Notes: a model not told the origin generated them from the sequence alone. 64,000 nt of DNA from an uncultured Eggerthellaceae bacterium (GCA_910588905.1 CAJURZ010000005.1:1-64000), one strand, 5' to 3'. Shown: positions 31,520 through 41,021, counted from the first letter of the stretch. Numbers and translations are program-made.

Positions 31520-33446
31520 AGAGACCATCGCCATCATCGAAGATGATCCCATCGAGGTGCGTCGCGCCAAGCGTCAGGCGCTCATCGATGCCGGACGCGA
31601 TCCTTACGGCCATGCCTTCACCGCCACCCATACCGTGGCGCAGCTGGATGAGCAGTACGCTCATCTGGAAGACGGTCAAGACACCGAAGATGAGGTGGCT
31701 ATCGCTGGCCGCATCATGGCAAGGCGCGTCCAGGGTAAGGTGGCTTTCCTGGAGCTCATGGATCCCACGGGCACCATCCAGTTGTTCTGCCGCATCGATG
31801 CGCTCGGCGAAGAGGCCTTCGAAGAGCTGAAGGACCTGGATGTGGGAGACTGGCTGGCTGTCTTCGGCACCATGATGCGCACGCGTCGGGGCCAGCTCTC
31901 TGTGGCTGTCACGTCCTTCGAGCTGATGTCCAAGAGCCTGCGCCCGCTCCCTGAGAAGTTCCATGGTCTGCAAGACAAGGAGACGCGCTATCGCCAGCGC
32001 TATGTGGACCTGGTCATGAATCCGGAGGTGCGCGAGACGTTCCAGAAGCGTTTCAAGATCATCTCCGCCATCCGCCGCTACATGGAGGATGAGGGGTACT
32101 ATGAGGTGGAGACGCCGTTCCTGAGCCCCATTATTGGCGGCGCCAACGCGAAGCCCTTCATCACCCATTTCAATGCGCTCGATCGGGATTACTACCTGCG
32201 CATCGCTACGGAGCTGCCGCTCAAGCGCCTGATCGTGGGTGGCTTCCCGAAGGTGTTCGAGATGGGCCGCATCTTCCGCAATGAGGGCATGGACCCGTAC
32301 CATAACCCGGAATTCACCACCATGGAGGCCTACGAGGCCTTCGGAGACCTGAACTCCATGATCCGCCTCACCCAAGGGTGCATCCAGGCGGCTGCGCAGG
32401 CAGCCTGCGGCAGCTTGCAGGTGGCCTACCAGGGCACCGCCATCGACCTCTCGGGGGATTGGCGCGTGGCCTCTATGATAGAGCTGGCTACCGAAGGGGC
32501 CGGTGAACCCGTTGACTTCTCCCGCAGTCGCGAGGAGCTGGTGGCCATCCTCGAGCGCAATGGCGGCAAGGCTGACGATGCCTGGGGCAAGGGCAAGCTG
32601 ATCGCCGAGGTGTTCGAGGCCGTGGCAGAGGAGAAGCTCATCCAGCCCACCTTCGTCATAGACCACCCGCTGGAGGTCAGCCCGTTGGCGAAGAAGCATC
32701 CTGAGAACCCAGAGCTCACCCAGCGCTTCGAGCTGTTCATCTGCGGTCATGAATATGCCAACGCCTTCACGGAACTGAACGATCCGGTAGACCAGGCCGA
32801 GCGCTTCATGGCCCAGGTCAAGGCGAAGGACATGGGCGACGACGAGGCCATGGGCTTCGACGCTGACTACATCCGCGCCCTGGAGTACGGCATGCCTCCG
32901 GCTGGCGGCGTGGGCATCGGCATCGACCGGCTGACCATGCTGCTGACCGACGCGCCCACCATCCGCGACGTGCTCCTCTTCCCTCATATGCGGGATGAAT
33001 CCTGTCAGGGGACGGCCTCTGTGGCACCTTCGGCATCAGAAGCTGCGCCTGCCGTGGACTTCTCCAACGTGGTCATCGAGCCCCTCTTCGAAGAGGAGGT
33101 GGATTTCGACACGTTCAGCCGGTCCGACTTCCGCGCAGTGAAGGTGCTGGCTTGCGAAGCAGTGCCGAAGTCCAAGAAGCTGCTCCAGTTCACGCTGGAT
33201 GACGGCTCGGGCGAAGAGCGCACCATCCTGTCAGGCATCCATGCCTACTATGAACCGGAAGAGCTGGTGGGCAAGACGCTCATCGCCATCACCAATCTGC
33301 CGCCGCGCAAGATGATGGGCGTGGCATCCGAAGGTATGCTGCTCTCCGCCATCCACGAGGTTCCTGGCGAAGACGGCGAACCGGAGGAGCGCTTGAACCT
33401 GCTCATGGTGGATGACCACATCCCCGCCGGGGCGAAGCTCTACTAG
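31512..33446 (+). CDS. lysS: Lysyl-tRNA synthetase (class II) fused to a tRNA-binding domain
   Basis: Residues 1-500 are a class II LysRS: N-terminal OB-fold (VAIAGRIMARRVQGKVAFLELMD), motif 2 around FEMGRIFRNEGMD and motif 3 GVGIGIDRLTMLLTD. Residues about 530-644 are a second OB fold of the Arc1p/EMAPII/Trbp111 type (SDFRAVKVLACEAVPKSKKL, LSGIHAYYEPEELVGK, NLPPRKMMGVASEGMLL). That module is normally found at the C-terminus of MetRS. The linker is Ala/Pro-rich. The fusion presumably raises tRNA affinity. Confidence 0.93.
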   Translation: MTEETIAIIEDDPIEVRRAKRQALIDAGRDPYGHAFTATHTVAQLDEQYAHLEDGQDTEDEVAIAGRIMARRVQGKVAFLELMDPTGTIQLFCRIDALGEEAFEELKDLDVGDWLAVFGTMMRTRRGQLSVAVTSFELMSKSLRPLPEKFHGLQDKETRYRQRYVDLVMNPEVRETFQKRFKIISAIRRYMEDEGYYEVETPFLSPIIGGANAKPFITHFNALDRDYYLRIATELPLKRLIVGGFPKVFEMGRIFRNEGMDPYHNPEFTTMEAYEAFGDLNSMIRLTQGCIQAAAQAACGSLQVAYQGTAIDLSGDWRVASMIELATEGAGEPVDFSRSREELVAILERNGGKADDAWGKGKLIAEVFEAVAEEKLIQPTFVIDHPLEVSPLAKKHPENPELTQRFELFICGHEYANAFTELNDPVDQAERFMAQVKAKDMGDDEAMGFDADYIRALEYGMPPAGGVGIGIDRLTMLLTDAPTIRDVLLFPHMRDESCQGTASVAPSASEAAPAVDFSNVVIEPLFEEEVDFDTFSRSDFRAVKVLACEAVPKSKKLLQFTLDDGSGEERTILSGIHAYYEPEELVGKTLIAITNLPPRKMMGVASEGMLLSAIHEVPGEDGEPEERLNLLMVDDHIPAGAKLY

Positions 33447-33448
33447 CC

Positions 33449-34132
33449 ATGACAGGCGAACGGGCGATGGGCAGCTTCCGTGTCACCAGCCAACAACAGG
33501 CGGCCCGTCAGTACACCTTAGGGGAGGAGATAGCCAACGCCATCACCCACGGCATCGGCGCGGGCCTTGCCATCGCCGCTCTCGTGCTCCTGATCGTGCG
33601 GGCAGTGGGGGATGGTGCAGGGGTCTATCTTGCGGCGGCCTTGGTCTATGGCATCGCGTTGCTCCTGGAATACCTGATGTCCACGCTCTATCACGCCCTT
33701 GCGCCGGAAGGGGCCAAGCGCGTCTTCAAGGTGCTGGATCATAGCGGCATATACCTGCTCATCGCGGGCACCTATACGCCCTACTGCTTGATAACCCTTT
33801 GGCCCGTCGGTGGCCTCTGGCTCATCATCGGCATCTGGGCCATGGCGCTTCTGGGCATCATCTTCGAAGCCTTCTGGACATTCCGCCCTCGCTGGGTATC
33901 GGCGGTGATCTATGTGGCCATGGGCTGGTGCATCGTCGCCTTCGTGCCGTCGCTCTTCTCCCTCATGGATCCGGTAGGGTTCTGGCTGCTGGTGGCTGGT
34001 GGCCTGAGCTACACCTGCGGGGCCGTCTTCTACATCTTCAAGAAGGTGCGCTATATGCACTCGGTCTTCCATCTGTTCGTGCTGGCCGGGTCTATCCTGC
34101 ACTTCTTTTCCATCTTCTTCTTCGTGCTGTAG
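33449..34132 (+). CDS. Hemolysin III family (PAQR-type) membrane protein
   Basis: This 227-aa protein has seven membrane helices and the family signatures EEIANAITHGIGAGLAIAAL, STLYHAL, DHSGIYLLIAGTYTPYC and a C-terminal MHSVFHLFVLAGSILHFF. The conserved His and Asp residues (H in STLYH, D in LDHSGIY, H-x3-H near the end) form the zinc site of the superfamily. It starts 2 bp after lysS; ATG 33449 or 33467. The hemolysin name is historical; the activity here is unknown. Confidence 0.9.
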   Translation: MTGERAMGSFRVTSQQQAARQYTLGEEIANAITHGIGAGLAIAALVLLIVRAVGDGAGVYLAAALVYGIALLLEYLMSTLYHALAPEGAKRVFKVLDHSGIYLLIAGTYTPYCLITLWPVGGLWLIIGIWAMALLGIIFEAFWTFRPRWVSAVIYVAMGWCIVAFVPSLFSLMDPVGFWLLVAGGLSYTCGAVFYIFKKVRYMHSVFHLFVLAGSILHFFSIFFFVL

Positions 34133-34224
34133 TCCCCATTGTCAGGTTTCCCTGAGGAGAAGGCGCCTCCCGAGGGGATATTCCCTCTTCGGCTAGGGTT
34201 TCGCCCGCAGGGGATGTTTCGCTT

Positions 34225-34254
34225 TTGTTTCGGCGGAGGATGTTTTGCTAGAAT
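34225..34254 (+). promoter_or_regulatory. Sigma-70-type promoter candidate for the XRE-cupin gene
   Basis: TTGTTT (34225-34230) and TAGAAT (34249-34254) are separated by 18 bp, 40 bp upstream of the start codon at 34294. Confidence 0.5.
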
Positions 34255-34293
34255 CGCTCTCTATCCCGAAGGCGAACAAGAGGAAGCGGTCCC

Positions 34294-34845
34294 ATGGAAG
34301 AGGATCTCAAAGAGATAGGCCTGCGCATCAAGGGGCTTCGCGAGGCCTGCGACGTCACCCAAGAGGAGCTTGCTCAGGATCTGGGCGTGGACGTTGCGGC
34401 GTACCGGCAGTGGGAAGAGCAGGGGGCGGATGTTCCCATCTCAGTGGTGTATCACATCGCGCGCAAGTTCGGCGTGGATATGACCGAGGTGCTCACGGGC
34501 AAGTCGGCCAAGCTGGATACCTATCACGTGGTCAGGCGTGGCGAAGGCAAGGTGGTCGACCGCCATCCGGCCTATCATTTCGAGGACATGGCCTGGCGCT
34601 ATCAGAACAAGATCATGCAGCCTCTGATGGTCATCCTCGACCCTTCCGATGATCCCGCTGAGCTCATCACCCATCGCGGACAGGAATTCAACTTCGTCGT
34701 TGAAGGGTCCGTGGCGGTGACCGTGGGGGATAGGGAGATCATCCTGAACGAATGGGATAGCATCTACTTCAATCCGGAGATCCCCCATGGGCAACGGTGT
34801 CACGGTGATTCCGTAGCCAAGTTCATCACGGTCATCGCCGAATAG
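34294..34845 (+). CDS. XRE-family regulator with C-terminal cupin
   Basis: This 183-aa protein has a helix-turn-helix (IKGLREACDVTQEELAQDLGVDVAAYRQWE) in the first 65 residues and a cupin barrel in the rest (HRGQEFNFVVEGSVAVTVGDRE, YFNPEIPHGQ). The cupin likely senses a small ligand. It lies 62 bp upstream of an acyl-CoA synthetase on the same strand. This regulator-ligase pairing is common and suggests control by the ligase's substrate or product. Confidence 0.9.
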   Translation: MEEDLKEIGLRIKGLREACDVTQEELAQDLGVDVAAYRQWEEQGADVPISVVYHIARKFGVDMTEVLTGKSAKLDTYHVVRRGEGKVVDRHPAYHFEDMAWRYQNKIMQPLMVILDPSDDPAELITHRGQEFNFVVEGSVAVTVGDREIILNEWDSIYFNPEIPHGQRCHGDSVAKFITVIAE

Positions 34846-34907
34846 GAGATGGCCGACTCTTCGCATCTTGCCTGCACCAACGCTCACGAAGGACGATAGA
34901 TCACGCT

Positions 34908-36584
34908 ATGACAGACCATATCCTCAAGCAATACTGCCCTCGCATCGAATTCGATTCCTACGAGGACTTCCGAGAGAACTTCCGCATCAACGTACCCGAG
35001 GCGTTCAACTTCGGCTTCGATGTGGTGGATGAATGGGCCCGGGTGGAGCCGGATAAACGGGCGCTGCTCTGGGTGGACGATGCAGGGGAGGAGCGCAGCT
35101 TCACCTTCACGGACATCTCGCGCCTCTCCAACAAGGCGGCGAATGCCTTCCAGCGCATGGGCATCGGCAAAGGGGATGTGGTCATGGCCATCCTGCGGCG
35201 TCGCTGGGAATACTGGGTGGTTGCCGTGGCGCTGGCGAAGCTAGGGGCCATCATCATCCCCGCTTCTCTGCAGCTGACCACCAAGGACGTGACCTATCGC
35301 GTGAACAGCGCTCAGGTGAAGGCTGTCGTCTGCGTGGATGACCCCTATGTGATAAGCCAGGTGGAAGGAGCGCTTCCCCAGGTGCCCACCTTGCAGGATC
35401 TGGTGATCGTGGCGGGCCAGCGTGAAGGCTGGACCTCCTTCGACGCTATGATCGAGCCTGAGAGCGATGCCTTCGATCGACCCACGGGGGATGCGGGGGT
35501 CACCTCCAAGGACATCATGCTCATCTACTTCACCAGCGGCACCACCGGCAACGCCAAGGCGGTCGAGCACGCCTTCGCCCATCCCCTGGGCCACATCATC
35601 ACGGCAAGATATTGGCAGCAGGTCCAGGAGGATCAGCTGCATATGAGTGTGACGGATTCGGGCTGGGCTAAGTTCGGCTGGGGGAAGATCTACGGCCAGT
35701 GGATATGCGGTGCCACGATCTTCGCTTACGACATGGATAAGTTCGTTCCGACGAAGCTGCTCCAGAAGATCCAGGACTACCGGCTGACCACCTTCTGCGC
35801 GCCACCCACCATGTATCGTTTCATGCTGCAAGAGGATGTGGCGGCCTACGACCTGTCCAGCGTTCAGAACTTCGCCACGGCTGGTGAGCCCTTGAATGCG
35901 GAAGTGACCATCCAATGGGAGCGCCTTACGGGCAAGAAGATCCGCGAGGGCTTCGGTCAGACAGAAGGTCCCGTGCTCTTGGCAACTTTCCCCTGGCTGG
36001 AGCCCAGGCCCGGTTCCATGGGCAAGCCCTCACCGCTCTTGAACGTCAAGTTGCTGGATGATGACGGGGTGGAAGTGCCTGATGGCGAAGAGGGAGCCAT
36101 TTGCGTCACCGGGCTCAAGGAGAGCTACCCGCCGGGACTGTTCGTGGGCTACTACAACAATCCAGAGGCCACCCAGGCTGCCGTGGGCGGGGATGTGTAC
36201 AACCTCCATGACATGGCTTGGCGTGACTCCGATGGCTACTGCTTCTTCGTGGGACGCAATGACGATGTCATCAAATGCTCTGGCTATCGCATCGGCCCCT
36301 TCGAAGTGGAAAGCGCGCTCATCGAGCATCCTGCCGTGGTGGAATGCGCGGTGACCGCCGCTCCTGACCCGGTCCGCGGCAAGGTGGTGAAAGCGTCGGT
36401 CATCCTGGCGGAGGGCTATGAACCCTCAGAGGAGCTGGTGAAGGAGCTGCAAGACCATGTCAAGCACACCACCGCTCCCTACAAGTATCCGCGGATCGTG
36501 GAATTCGTAGACGATCTGCCGAAGACCATCGGTGGCAAGATCAAGCGCAAGCAGATCCGCAACGAAGACGGCATCAACGACTGA
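34908..36584 (+). CDS. AMP-forming acyl-CoA synthetase
   Basis: This 558-aa member of the ANL superfamily has a P-loop-like A3 motif YFTSGTTGNAKAVEH, A5 GFGQTEGPVL, A7 DMAWRDSDGYCFFVGRNDDVIK and the C-terminal catalytic lysine in KTIGGKIKR. The layout is closest to acetyl-CoA/medium-chain acyl-CoA synthetases. The reaction is carboxylate + ATP + CoA to acyl-CoA + AMP. The preceding XRE-cupin protein is its likely regulator. The acid substrate cannot be told. Confidence 0.9.
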   Translation: MTDHILKQYCPRIEFDSYEDFRENFRINVPEAFNFGFDVVDEWARVEPDKRALLWVDDAGEERSFTFTDISRLSNKAANAFQRMGIGKGDVVMAILRRRWEYWVVAVALAKLGAIIIPASLQLTTKDVTYRVNSAQVKAVVCVDDPYVISQVEGALPQVPTLQDLVIVAGQREGWTSFDAMIEPESDAFDRPTGDAGVTSKDIMLIYFTSGTTGNAKAVEHAFAHPLGHIITARYWQQVQEDQLHMSVTDSGWAKFGWGKIYGQWICGATIFAYDMDKFVPTKLLQKIQDYRLTTFCAPPTMYRFMLQEDVAAYDLSSVQNFATAGEPLNAEVTIQWERLTGKKIREGFGQTEGPVLLATFPWLEPRPGSMGKPSPLLNVKLLDDDGVEVPDGEEGAICVTGLKESYPPGLFVGYYNNPEATQAAVGGDVYNLHDMAWRDSDGYCFFVGRNDDVIKCSGYRIGPFEVESALIEHPAVVECAVTAAPDPVRGKVVKASVILAEGYEPSEELVKELQDHVKHTTAPYKYPRIVEFVDDLPKTIGGKIKRKQIRNEDGIND

Positions 36585-36783
36585 CCGGGCTGGCCGCGCG
36601 GGCACGAGCCTGGGTGCAGCCCCCGATAGGGAGCAGGCGTAACGGCTCCCCAAGATGCCCCTGACGCTTTCCTAACGGCTGGCTGCTGTGCGGTCAGCGG
36701 CCGTGTCCTTGGTTCATGCTGGGTACAGCAAGCATGGCTTTGCGGAAGAGCCTGGCGAATGGGCTCTGTGGAAAGGAGCAACC
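36585..36783. other. Intergenic region, no gene seen
   Basis: GC-rich spacer of 199 bp between the acyl-CoA synthetase and rubredoxin genes. Short inverted repeats such as GCATGCTT-like pairs near 36717-36737 (CATGCTGGGTACAGCAAGCATG) could fold, but no known RNA or gene is recognised. Confidence 0.4.
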
Positions 36784-36945
36784 ATGGGAAAGTATGTGTG
36801 CGACATCTGTGGATACATCTATGACCCGGCTATCGGCGATCCGGATGGCGGCATCGCTCCGGGCACTCCCTTCGAGGATATCCCGGATGATTGGGTCTGC
36901 CCGCTCTGCGGCGTGGGCAAGGATGATTTCTCTCCGATGGATTAA
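36784..36945 (+). CDS. Rubredoxin
   Basis: This 53-aa electron carrier has two C-x2-C knuckles, YVCDICGYIYDP and WVCPLCGVGKDDF, that bind one iron. Length and spacing are standard. GGAG precedes ATG 36784. It lies 105 bp upstream of a flavodiiron protein, its expected electron acceptor, on the same strand. Confidence 0.96.
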   Translation: MGKYVCDICGYIYDPAIGDPDGGIAPGTPFEDIPDDWVCPLCGVGKDDFSPMD

Positions 36946-36972
36946 CGAGAGAAGCTAGAATAGGATCTAGGG

Positions 36973-37006
36973 AGATTCCCCGCGGCTGCATGGCCGCGGG
37001 GAATCT
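36973..37006. terminator. Strong hairpin between rubredoxin and flavodiiron genes
   Basis: A perfect 14-bp stem (AGATTCCCCGCGGC / GCCGCGGGGAATCT) with a 6-nt loop. There is no U-tract, so it may be a partial terminator or an mRNA stability element that separates expression of the two genes. Confidence 0.65.
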
Positions 37007-37049
37007 GTATGCAAGCGGTCATCGGGTCCTGAGCGGCAAGGAGGTCCTC

Positions 37050-38243
37050 ATGTTCAAAGCCCTTGAGATCAAGCCGGGCATCTGGTGGGTGGGTGTTCTG
37101 GAATGGAATGAGCGCTCTATCCATGGGTTCTCCATGCCCTATGGGTCTACCAACAACGCTTACCTCATCATGGATGAGCACATCACGCTGATAGACACCT
37201 GTTCGGAGAGCTATTGGCCAGAGCTCCTGGAGCGCGTTGCCAGCGTTGTGGACCCTTCTCGCATAGAATACCTCGTATCCAATCATGCGGAGAAAGACCA
37301 CGAGGGCGCCTTGCGGCAGGTCTTGGCGAAGGCTCCCCAGGCGAAGGTCATCGCGTCCCCTCAAGGATGCAAGATACTGAAGACGTACCTGGGAGATGCC
37401 CATGAGCTGATCCCCATGAAGACAGGGGATAGCCTCAGCATCGGCCAGCGCACTTTGCAGTTCGTCCAAACACCCATGGTCCATTGGCCGGATAACATGG
37501 TCACCTATGCCCCCGAAGACAAGATCCTCTTCTCCAATGATGCCTTCGGACAGTTCCTGGCCACCTCTGAGCGCTTCGACGACGAGGTGGACCGCAGCCT
37601 GCTCTTCTCCTGCGCCAAGAAGTACTTCGCGAACATCATCATGCCCTTCGCGAAGCAAACGGCGAAGGCGGTGGCCGCGGTGAAGGGGCTCAGTCTGGAT
37701 ATGATCGCTCCCTCCCACGGGCTCATCTGGCGCAGCCAGATCCCGGCTATCCTAGAGGCCTACGAAACCTGGTGCCAGCTCAAGCCTACCTCCTCCGCGG
37801 TGGTGGCCTACGCTTCCATGTATGGTTCCACGGAGCGCATGGCCCGGGCCATTGCGGAGGCATTCGCATCCCAAGGCATCAGCGTGCGCCTCTATGATCT
37901 GAAGGTGTCAGACATCTCGGACATCATGGATCAGGTGATGGATGCTCAGTATGTGGCGGTAGGGTCATCCTGTCAGAACATGACCGTGCTCCCCGAGGCA
38001 GGCCGCTTCCTGACCTACCTCAAGGGCTTGGCTCCCAAAGGCCGGACGGGTATCGCCTTCGGTTCCTACGGATGGTCCGAAGCGGGCCAGCAAGAGATAA
38101 GCGCCGTGCTGAAGGAGGCAGGGTTCACCGTGCCCTTGGAGCCCTTCACGGCAGAATGGAACAGCACGTCCGAAGGGGAAGAGCTCATCTTCAGCGCTAT
38201 CTGCAGCCTCGTCTCAGAGCAGGCCGAAGAGCTGGAGCCCTAG
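37050..38243 (+). CDS. Flavodiiron protein (FprA type)
   Basis: This 397-aa protein has a metallo-beta-lactamase-like diiron domain with ligands in SNHAEKDHEG (H-x-E-x-D-H), MVHWPDNM, FSNDAFGQ and SHGLIW, followed by a flavodoxin domain (YASMYGSTERMARAIAEAF). It reduces O2 to water or NO to N2O using electrons from rubredoxin, protecting anaerobes. AAGGAGG precedes ATG 37050. The last 30 bp overlap the convergent DUF554 gene. Confidence 0.94.
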   Translation: MFKALEIKPGIWWVGVLEWNERSIHGFSMPYGSTNNAYLIMDEHITLIDTCSESYWPELLERVASVVDPSRIEYLVSNHAEKDHEGALRQVLAKAPQAKVIASPQGCKILKTYLGDAHELIPMKTGDSLSIGQRTLQFVQTPMVHWPDNMVTYAPEDKILFSNDAFGQFLATSERFDDEVDRSLLFSCAKKYFANIIMPFAKQTAKAVAAVKGLSLDMIAPSHGLIWRSQIPAILEAYETWCQLKPTSSAVVAYASMYGSTERMARAIAEAFASQGISVRLYDLKVSDISDIMDQVMDAQYVAVGSSCQNMTVLPEAGRFLTYLKGLAPKGRTGIAFGSYGWSEAGQQEISAVLKEAGFTVPLEPFTAEWNSTSEGEELIFSAICSLVSEQAEELEP

Positions 38244-38906
38244 GAACCACAGCGGCGGCACCAGCAAGGCAGGCAGCAGGTTCATGGTGGGGATCTCCTT
38301 CACCTTCAGGATGCCTAGGCCGGATGCTAGGATGAGGAAGCCGCCCACGATGGTGATCTCAGCCATCAGATCCGCCGTGAGGAATGGCTGGAGCTGAGCG
38401 GCCAGCAGATAGATAGCCCCCTGCCAGCAGAACAGCACCACGGCTGCCAAGGCGATGCCGATGCCGAAGGATGAGGCCAGCACCATCGAGGTCACCAGGT
38501 CAAGAGTGGCGTTGGTCAGCAGGAAGGTCTCATCCCCATACAGGGCGCTGTTGATGGGGCCTATGATGGAGAGCGCACCGAAGCAGAAGAGCATGATGGC
38601 GGTGGAGAGCCCCTGGGAGAGGTTGTTCTCTGAGCCAGACCGCTTGGATACGAAGCGGTCGAAGCGACCGTGCAGGTCAAGAGCGGTGCCCAGCACGCCT
38701 CCCAACGCCAAGCTGGCTATGAACAGCACCGGATAGACGCTGTCGGCCATGCCACCTACAATGGCGTTCAGCCCCAGTCCCACGGCGGCTAGGCCCATGG
38801 CCAAGAACAGGATATCCTGGTACTTCTCGCCGAGGCCGCGCTTGGCCACTGACCCTACTGCGCTACCCACGACGATGGCCACCGTGTTCGCAATGGTCCC
38901 GATCAT
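38214..38906 (-). CDS. DUF554 family membrane protein
   Basis: This 230-aa protein has about seven hydrophobic segments and family signatures MIGTIANTVAIVVGSAVGS, GSENNLSQGLSTAIMLFCFGALSIIGPI and NLLPALLVPPL. The family is a putative transporter of unknown substrate (YdfK-like). GGAAGG lies before the ATG at 38906; a longer frame back to 39485 is on the strand opposite glutaminase and is not used. Convergent 30-bp overlap with the flavodiiron gene. Confidence 0.85.
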   Translation of the reverse strand: MIGTIANTVAIVVGSAVGSVAKRGLGEKYQDILFLAMGLAAVGLGLNAIVGGMADSVYPVLFIASLALGGVLGTALDLHGRFDRFVSKRSGSENNLSQGLSTAIMLFCFGALSIIGPINSALYGDETFLLTNATLDLVTSMVLASSFGIGIALAAVVLFCWQGAIYLLAAQLQPFLTADLMAEITIVGGFLILASGLGILKVKEIPTMNLLPALLVPPLWFLGLQLFGLL

Positions 38907-38999
38907 TGCAGTTTCCTTCCAGTTCCGTTCCGTATCCGCGTAAGCCTTGATGATGACTACCATGAAAGCATACTTCATCTTCCTGCGGAAGGAGGACCT

Positions 39000-39986
39000 A
39001 TGCCAGCGTCCCATAAGAACATCACCGCCACCGAGGTCAAGACGGCCGTGCAGAATGCCTACGATAAGCTCCGTTCCACTACGGGAGGCAAGAATGCCAG
39101 CTACATCCCCTATCTGGCTCAGGTTGACCCGAACTTGTTCGGTATCAGCGTGTGCCTGTTGGACGGGACCATCATCTCCGTGGGGGATGCGGAGCATACC
39201 TTCGGCATCGAATCGGTATCCAAGGTGCCGACAGCTATCTTGGCTATGCGCGAATATGGGGCTTTGGACATCCTGGAGAAGGTGGGAGCCGATGCCACGG
39301 GCCTGCCCTTCAATTCCATCATGGCGCTTCTGCTGGAAAAGGATCGGCCGTCTTCGCCGTTGGTGAATGCCGGAGCCATCGCCGCGTGCTCCCTCGTAGA
39401 GCCGGTGGGTAACGAAGAAGAGAAATGGAAGGCCATCGTGGGCAACATCACCGAGCTCACCGGCCGGGAGCCTCAGGTCATCCAAGAGCTCTATGCGTCA
39501 GAATCATCCTCTGATTTCAACAACCGGTCCATCGCCTGGCTCCTGAAGGATTACGGCCGCATCTATGATGACCCTGACCTCTCCTTGGATCTGTACACGC
39601 GGCAGTGCTCGTTGGGTACCACAGCTCGGGACTTGGCGGTGATGGCGGCTACCATAGCCAATGATGGCTTCAACCCGGTGACAGGCAAGCAGGTGTTCAG
39701 CGCCGATCTAGCGCCGAAGGTCACTTCCATGATCACCACTGTGGGCTTCTATGAGCGCACGGGAGACTGGCTCTATAAGTCAGGGCTCCCAGCGAAATCA
39801 GGAGTGGGTGGCGGTGTGCTAGGGGTCATGCCGGGCATGTTCGGCATCGCTGCCTTCTCGCCGCCTTTGGATGAGGCAGGCAATTCCGTGAAGGCGCAAT
39901 TGGCGCTCCGTGAGATCATGGGCGAACTGGAGCTGAACATCTTCGCGGCCAGTCGCCTCTGCGTCTGCGGTTCCTGCGAACCGTAA
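39000..39986 (+). CDS. glsA: Glutaminase
   Basis: This 328-aa glutaminase converts glutamine to glutamate and ammonia. It has a serine beta-lactamase-like fold with catalytic S-x-x-K at S72-K75 (GIESVSKVPTA), NAGAIAACSL, the FNNRSIAWLLKDYG region and KSGVGGGVLGVMPG. The C-terminus ends in a short Cys-containing tail (LCVCGSCEP), not usual for the family. GGAGG precedes ATG 39000. Confidence 0.94.
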   Translation: MPASHKNITATEVKTAVQNAYDKLRSTTGGKNASYIPYLAQVDPNLFGISVCLLDGTIISVGDAEHTFGIESVSKVPTAILAMREYGALDILEKVGADATGLPFNSIMALLLEKDRPSSPLVNAGAIAACSLVEPVGNEEEKWKAIVGNITELTGREPQVIQELYASESSSDFNNRSIAWLLKDYGRIYDDPDLSLDLYTRQCSLGTTARDLAVMAATIANDGFNPVTGKQVFSADLAPKVTSMITTVGFYERTGDWLYKSGLPAKSGVGGGVLGVMPGMFGIAAFSPPLDEAGNSVKAQLALREIMGELELNIFAASRLCVCGSCEP

Positions 39987-39998
39987 GGGCCGTGCTCT

Positions 39999-40922
39999 TT
40001 AGGAGAGCACATGTTCCAGTAGATAGCCTTCGCGGACGCTGTATTTGCAGAGGGTGAGCACCTCGGCGGCTCCGGCGCGCATCATCTCACGCAGCAGGAT
40101 GCAGCCGGGTACCAGGGAGTGCACCCGATCAGGCGCAGCCTTCACGGCGAGATGAGCGAAGGTGGATGGGTCCTTGACCAAGAGGTTCAGCATTCCATCA
40201 ACGTGTGCGGGCGTGATCTGCTTCAGCGCCTTGTCGGACTGCTTCATGCGCCCCAGCATCTTCGCCACGGCCCGCACGCTGCCTCCGATGCCATACATAG
40301 CGGCTTCCTTGGTAGTCTGGATGCACTTGTAGGGGGCTATTTGGTCCAAGAAGGCCTCCCGGATGCGCTGGCATTCTTGGGGAGTGGGCAGCACCAGGGA
40401 GACGTAGTCAGCATAGGAGGATACGCAGCCTTGGGGCACGCTCACGTTCATGAGGTCGCGGCCCTTTTCGATATGGGTGAATTCCGTAGACCCGCCACCG
40501 ATGTCCACGAGAATGCCTTGCTCCATCTTCTGGCTGATGGAAGCTCCCACGAAACCCAGATGAGCCTCCTCTTCGCCGGAGATGAGGTCTATGGTGAGCC
40601 CCGTGGCCTCTTCGATGGCATGGAGGGCTTGAGCGCTGTTGGAACAGTTGCGCAGCACGGCGGTGGCGAAGACGCGCACCTCCTTGCAATCTATGTTCTT
40701 GGCGCTCTTGAGGTGATCTTTGAGGACATCTATGGCCCGCTCGATGCCTGCATCCGTGAAGGCTCCCTCCACCACATAGGAGGAGAGGCTGGCCACCGCT
40801 TTCTCATTCAGGATCTCCCGGAACTCGCGGGGCTTCAGTTGCTTCCCTATGTCCTTCTCAACGTCGAACACTACCAGTCGGACGGTGTTCGATCCCAAGT
40901 CTATGATGCCTATGCGCTGCAA
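39999..40922 (-). CDS. Ppx/GppA-family exopolyphosphatase
   Basis: This 307-aa ASKHA-fold phosphatase has a phosphate-1 motif GIIDLGSNTVRLVVFD and phosphate-2 motif LVDIGGGSTEF. It is likely to hydrolyse polyphosphate or pppGpp. The start is TTG at 40922 (LQRIGII) because AAGGAGG lies 5 nt upstream. The frame stays open to 41120, but that part runs across the clpC promoter and CIRCE element. The length equals the short, single-module class. Confidence 0.88.
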   Translation of the reverse strand: MQRIGIIDLGSNTVRLVVFDVEKDIGKQLKPREFREILNEKAVASLSSYVVEGAFTDAGIERAIDVLKDHLKSAKNIDCKEVRVFATAVLRNCSNSAQALHAIEEATGLTIDLISGEEEAHLGFVGASISQKMEQGILVDIGGGSTEFTHIEKGRDLMNVSVPQGCVSSYADYVSLVLPTPQECQRIREAFLDQIAPYKCIQTTKEAAMYGIGGSVRAVAKMLGRMKQSDKALKQITPAHVDGMLNLLVKDPSTFAHLAVKAAPDRVHSLVPGCILLREMMRAGAAEVLTLCKYSVREGYLLEHVLS

Positions 40923-41021
40923 ATCTACCTCCTTTTTCGAGTAAGGATACCGCCTGAGTTGAAGGGGGAAGCCGGATCCTTCCAACTGTGTGCGTCCTGT
41001 GATTCTCTTCGAACGGATGTT

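Noticed and set aside
31464..32987. Minus-strand open frame of 507 codons opposite lysS
   Set aside because: Antisense shadow of a well-recognised synthetase; typical of high-GC DNA.
36616..36783. Possible structured RNA (SRP-RNA-like or riboswitch) before rubredoxin
   Set aside because: Some GC-rich inverted segments are present, but the conserved SRP GGAAGG loop context and known riboswitch motifs were not found.
38907..39485. N-terminal extension of the DUF554 protein
   Set aside because: It is antisense to the glutaminase gene, and the DUF554 domain begins exactly at the ATG at 38906 with GGAAGG upstream.
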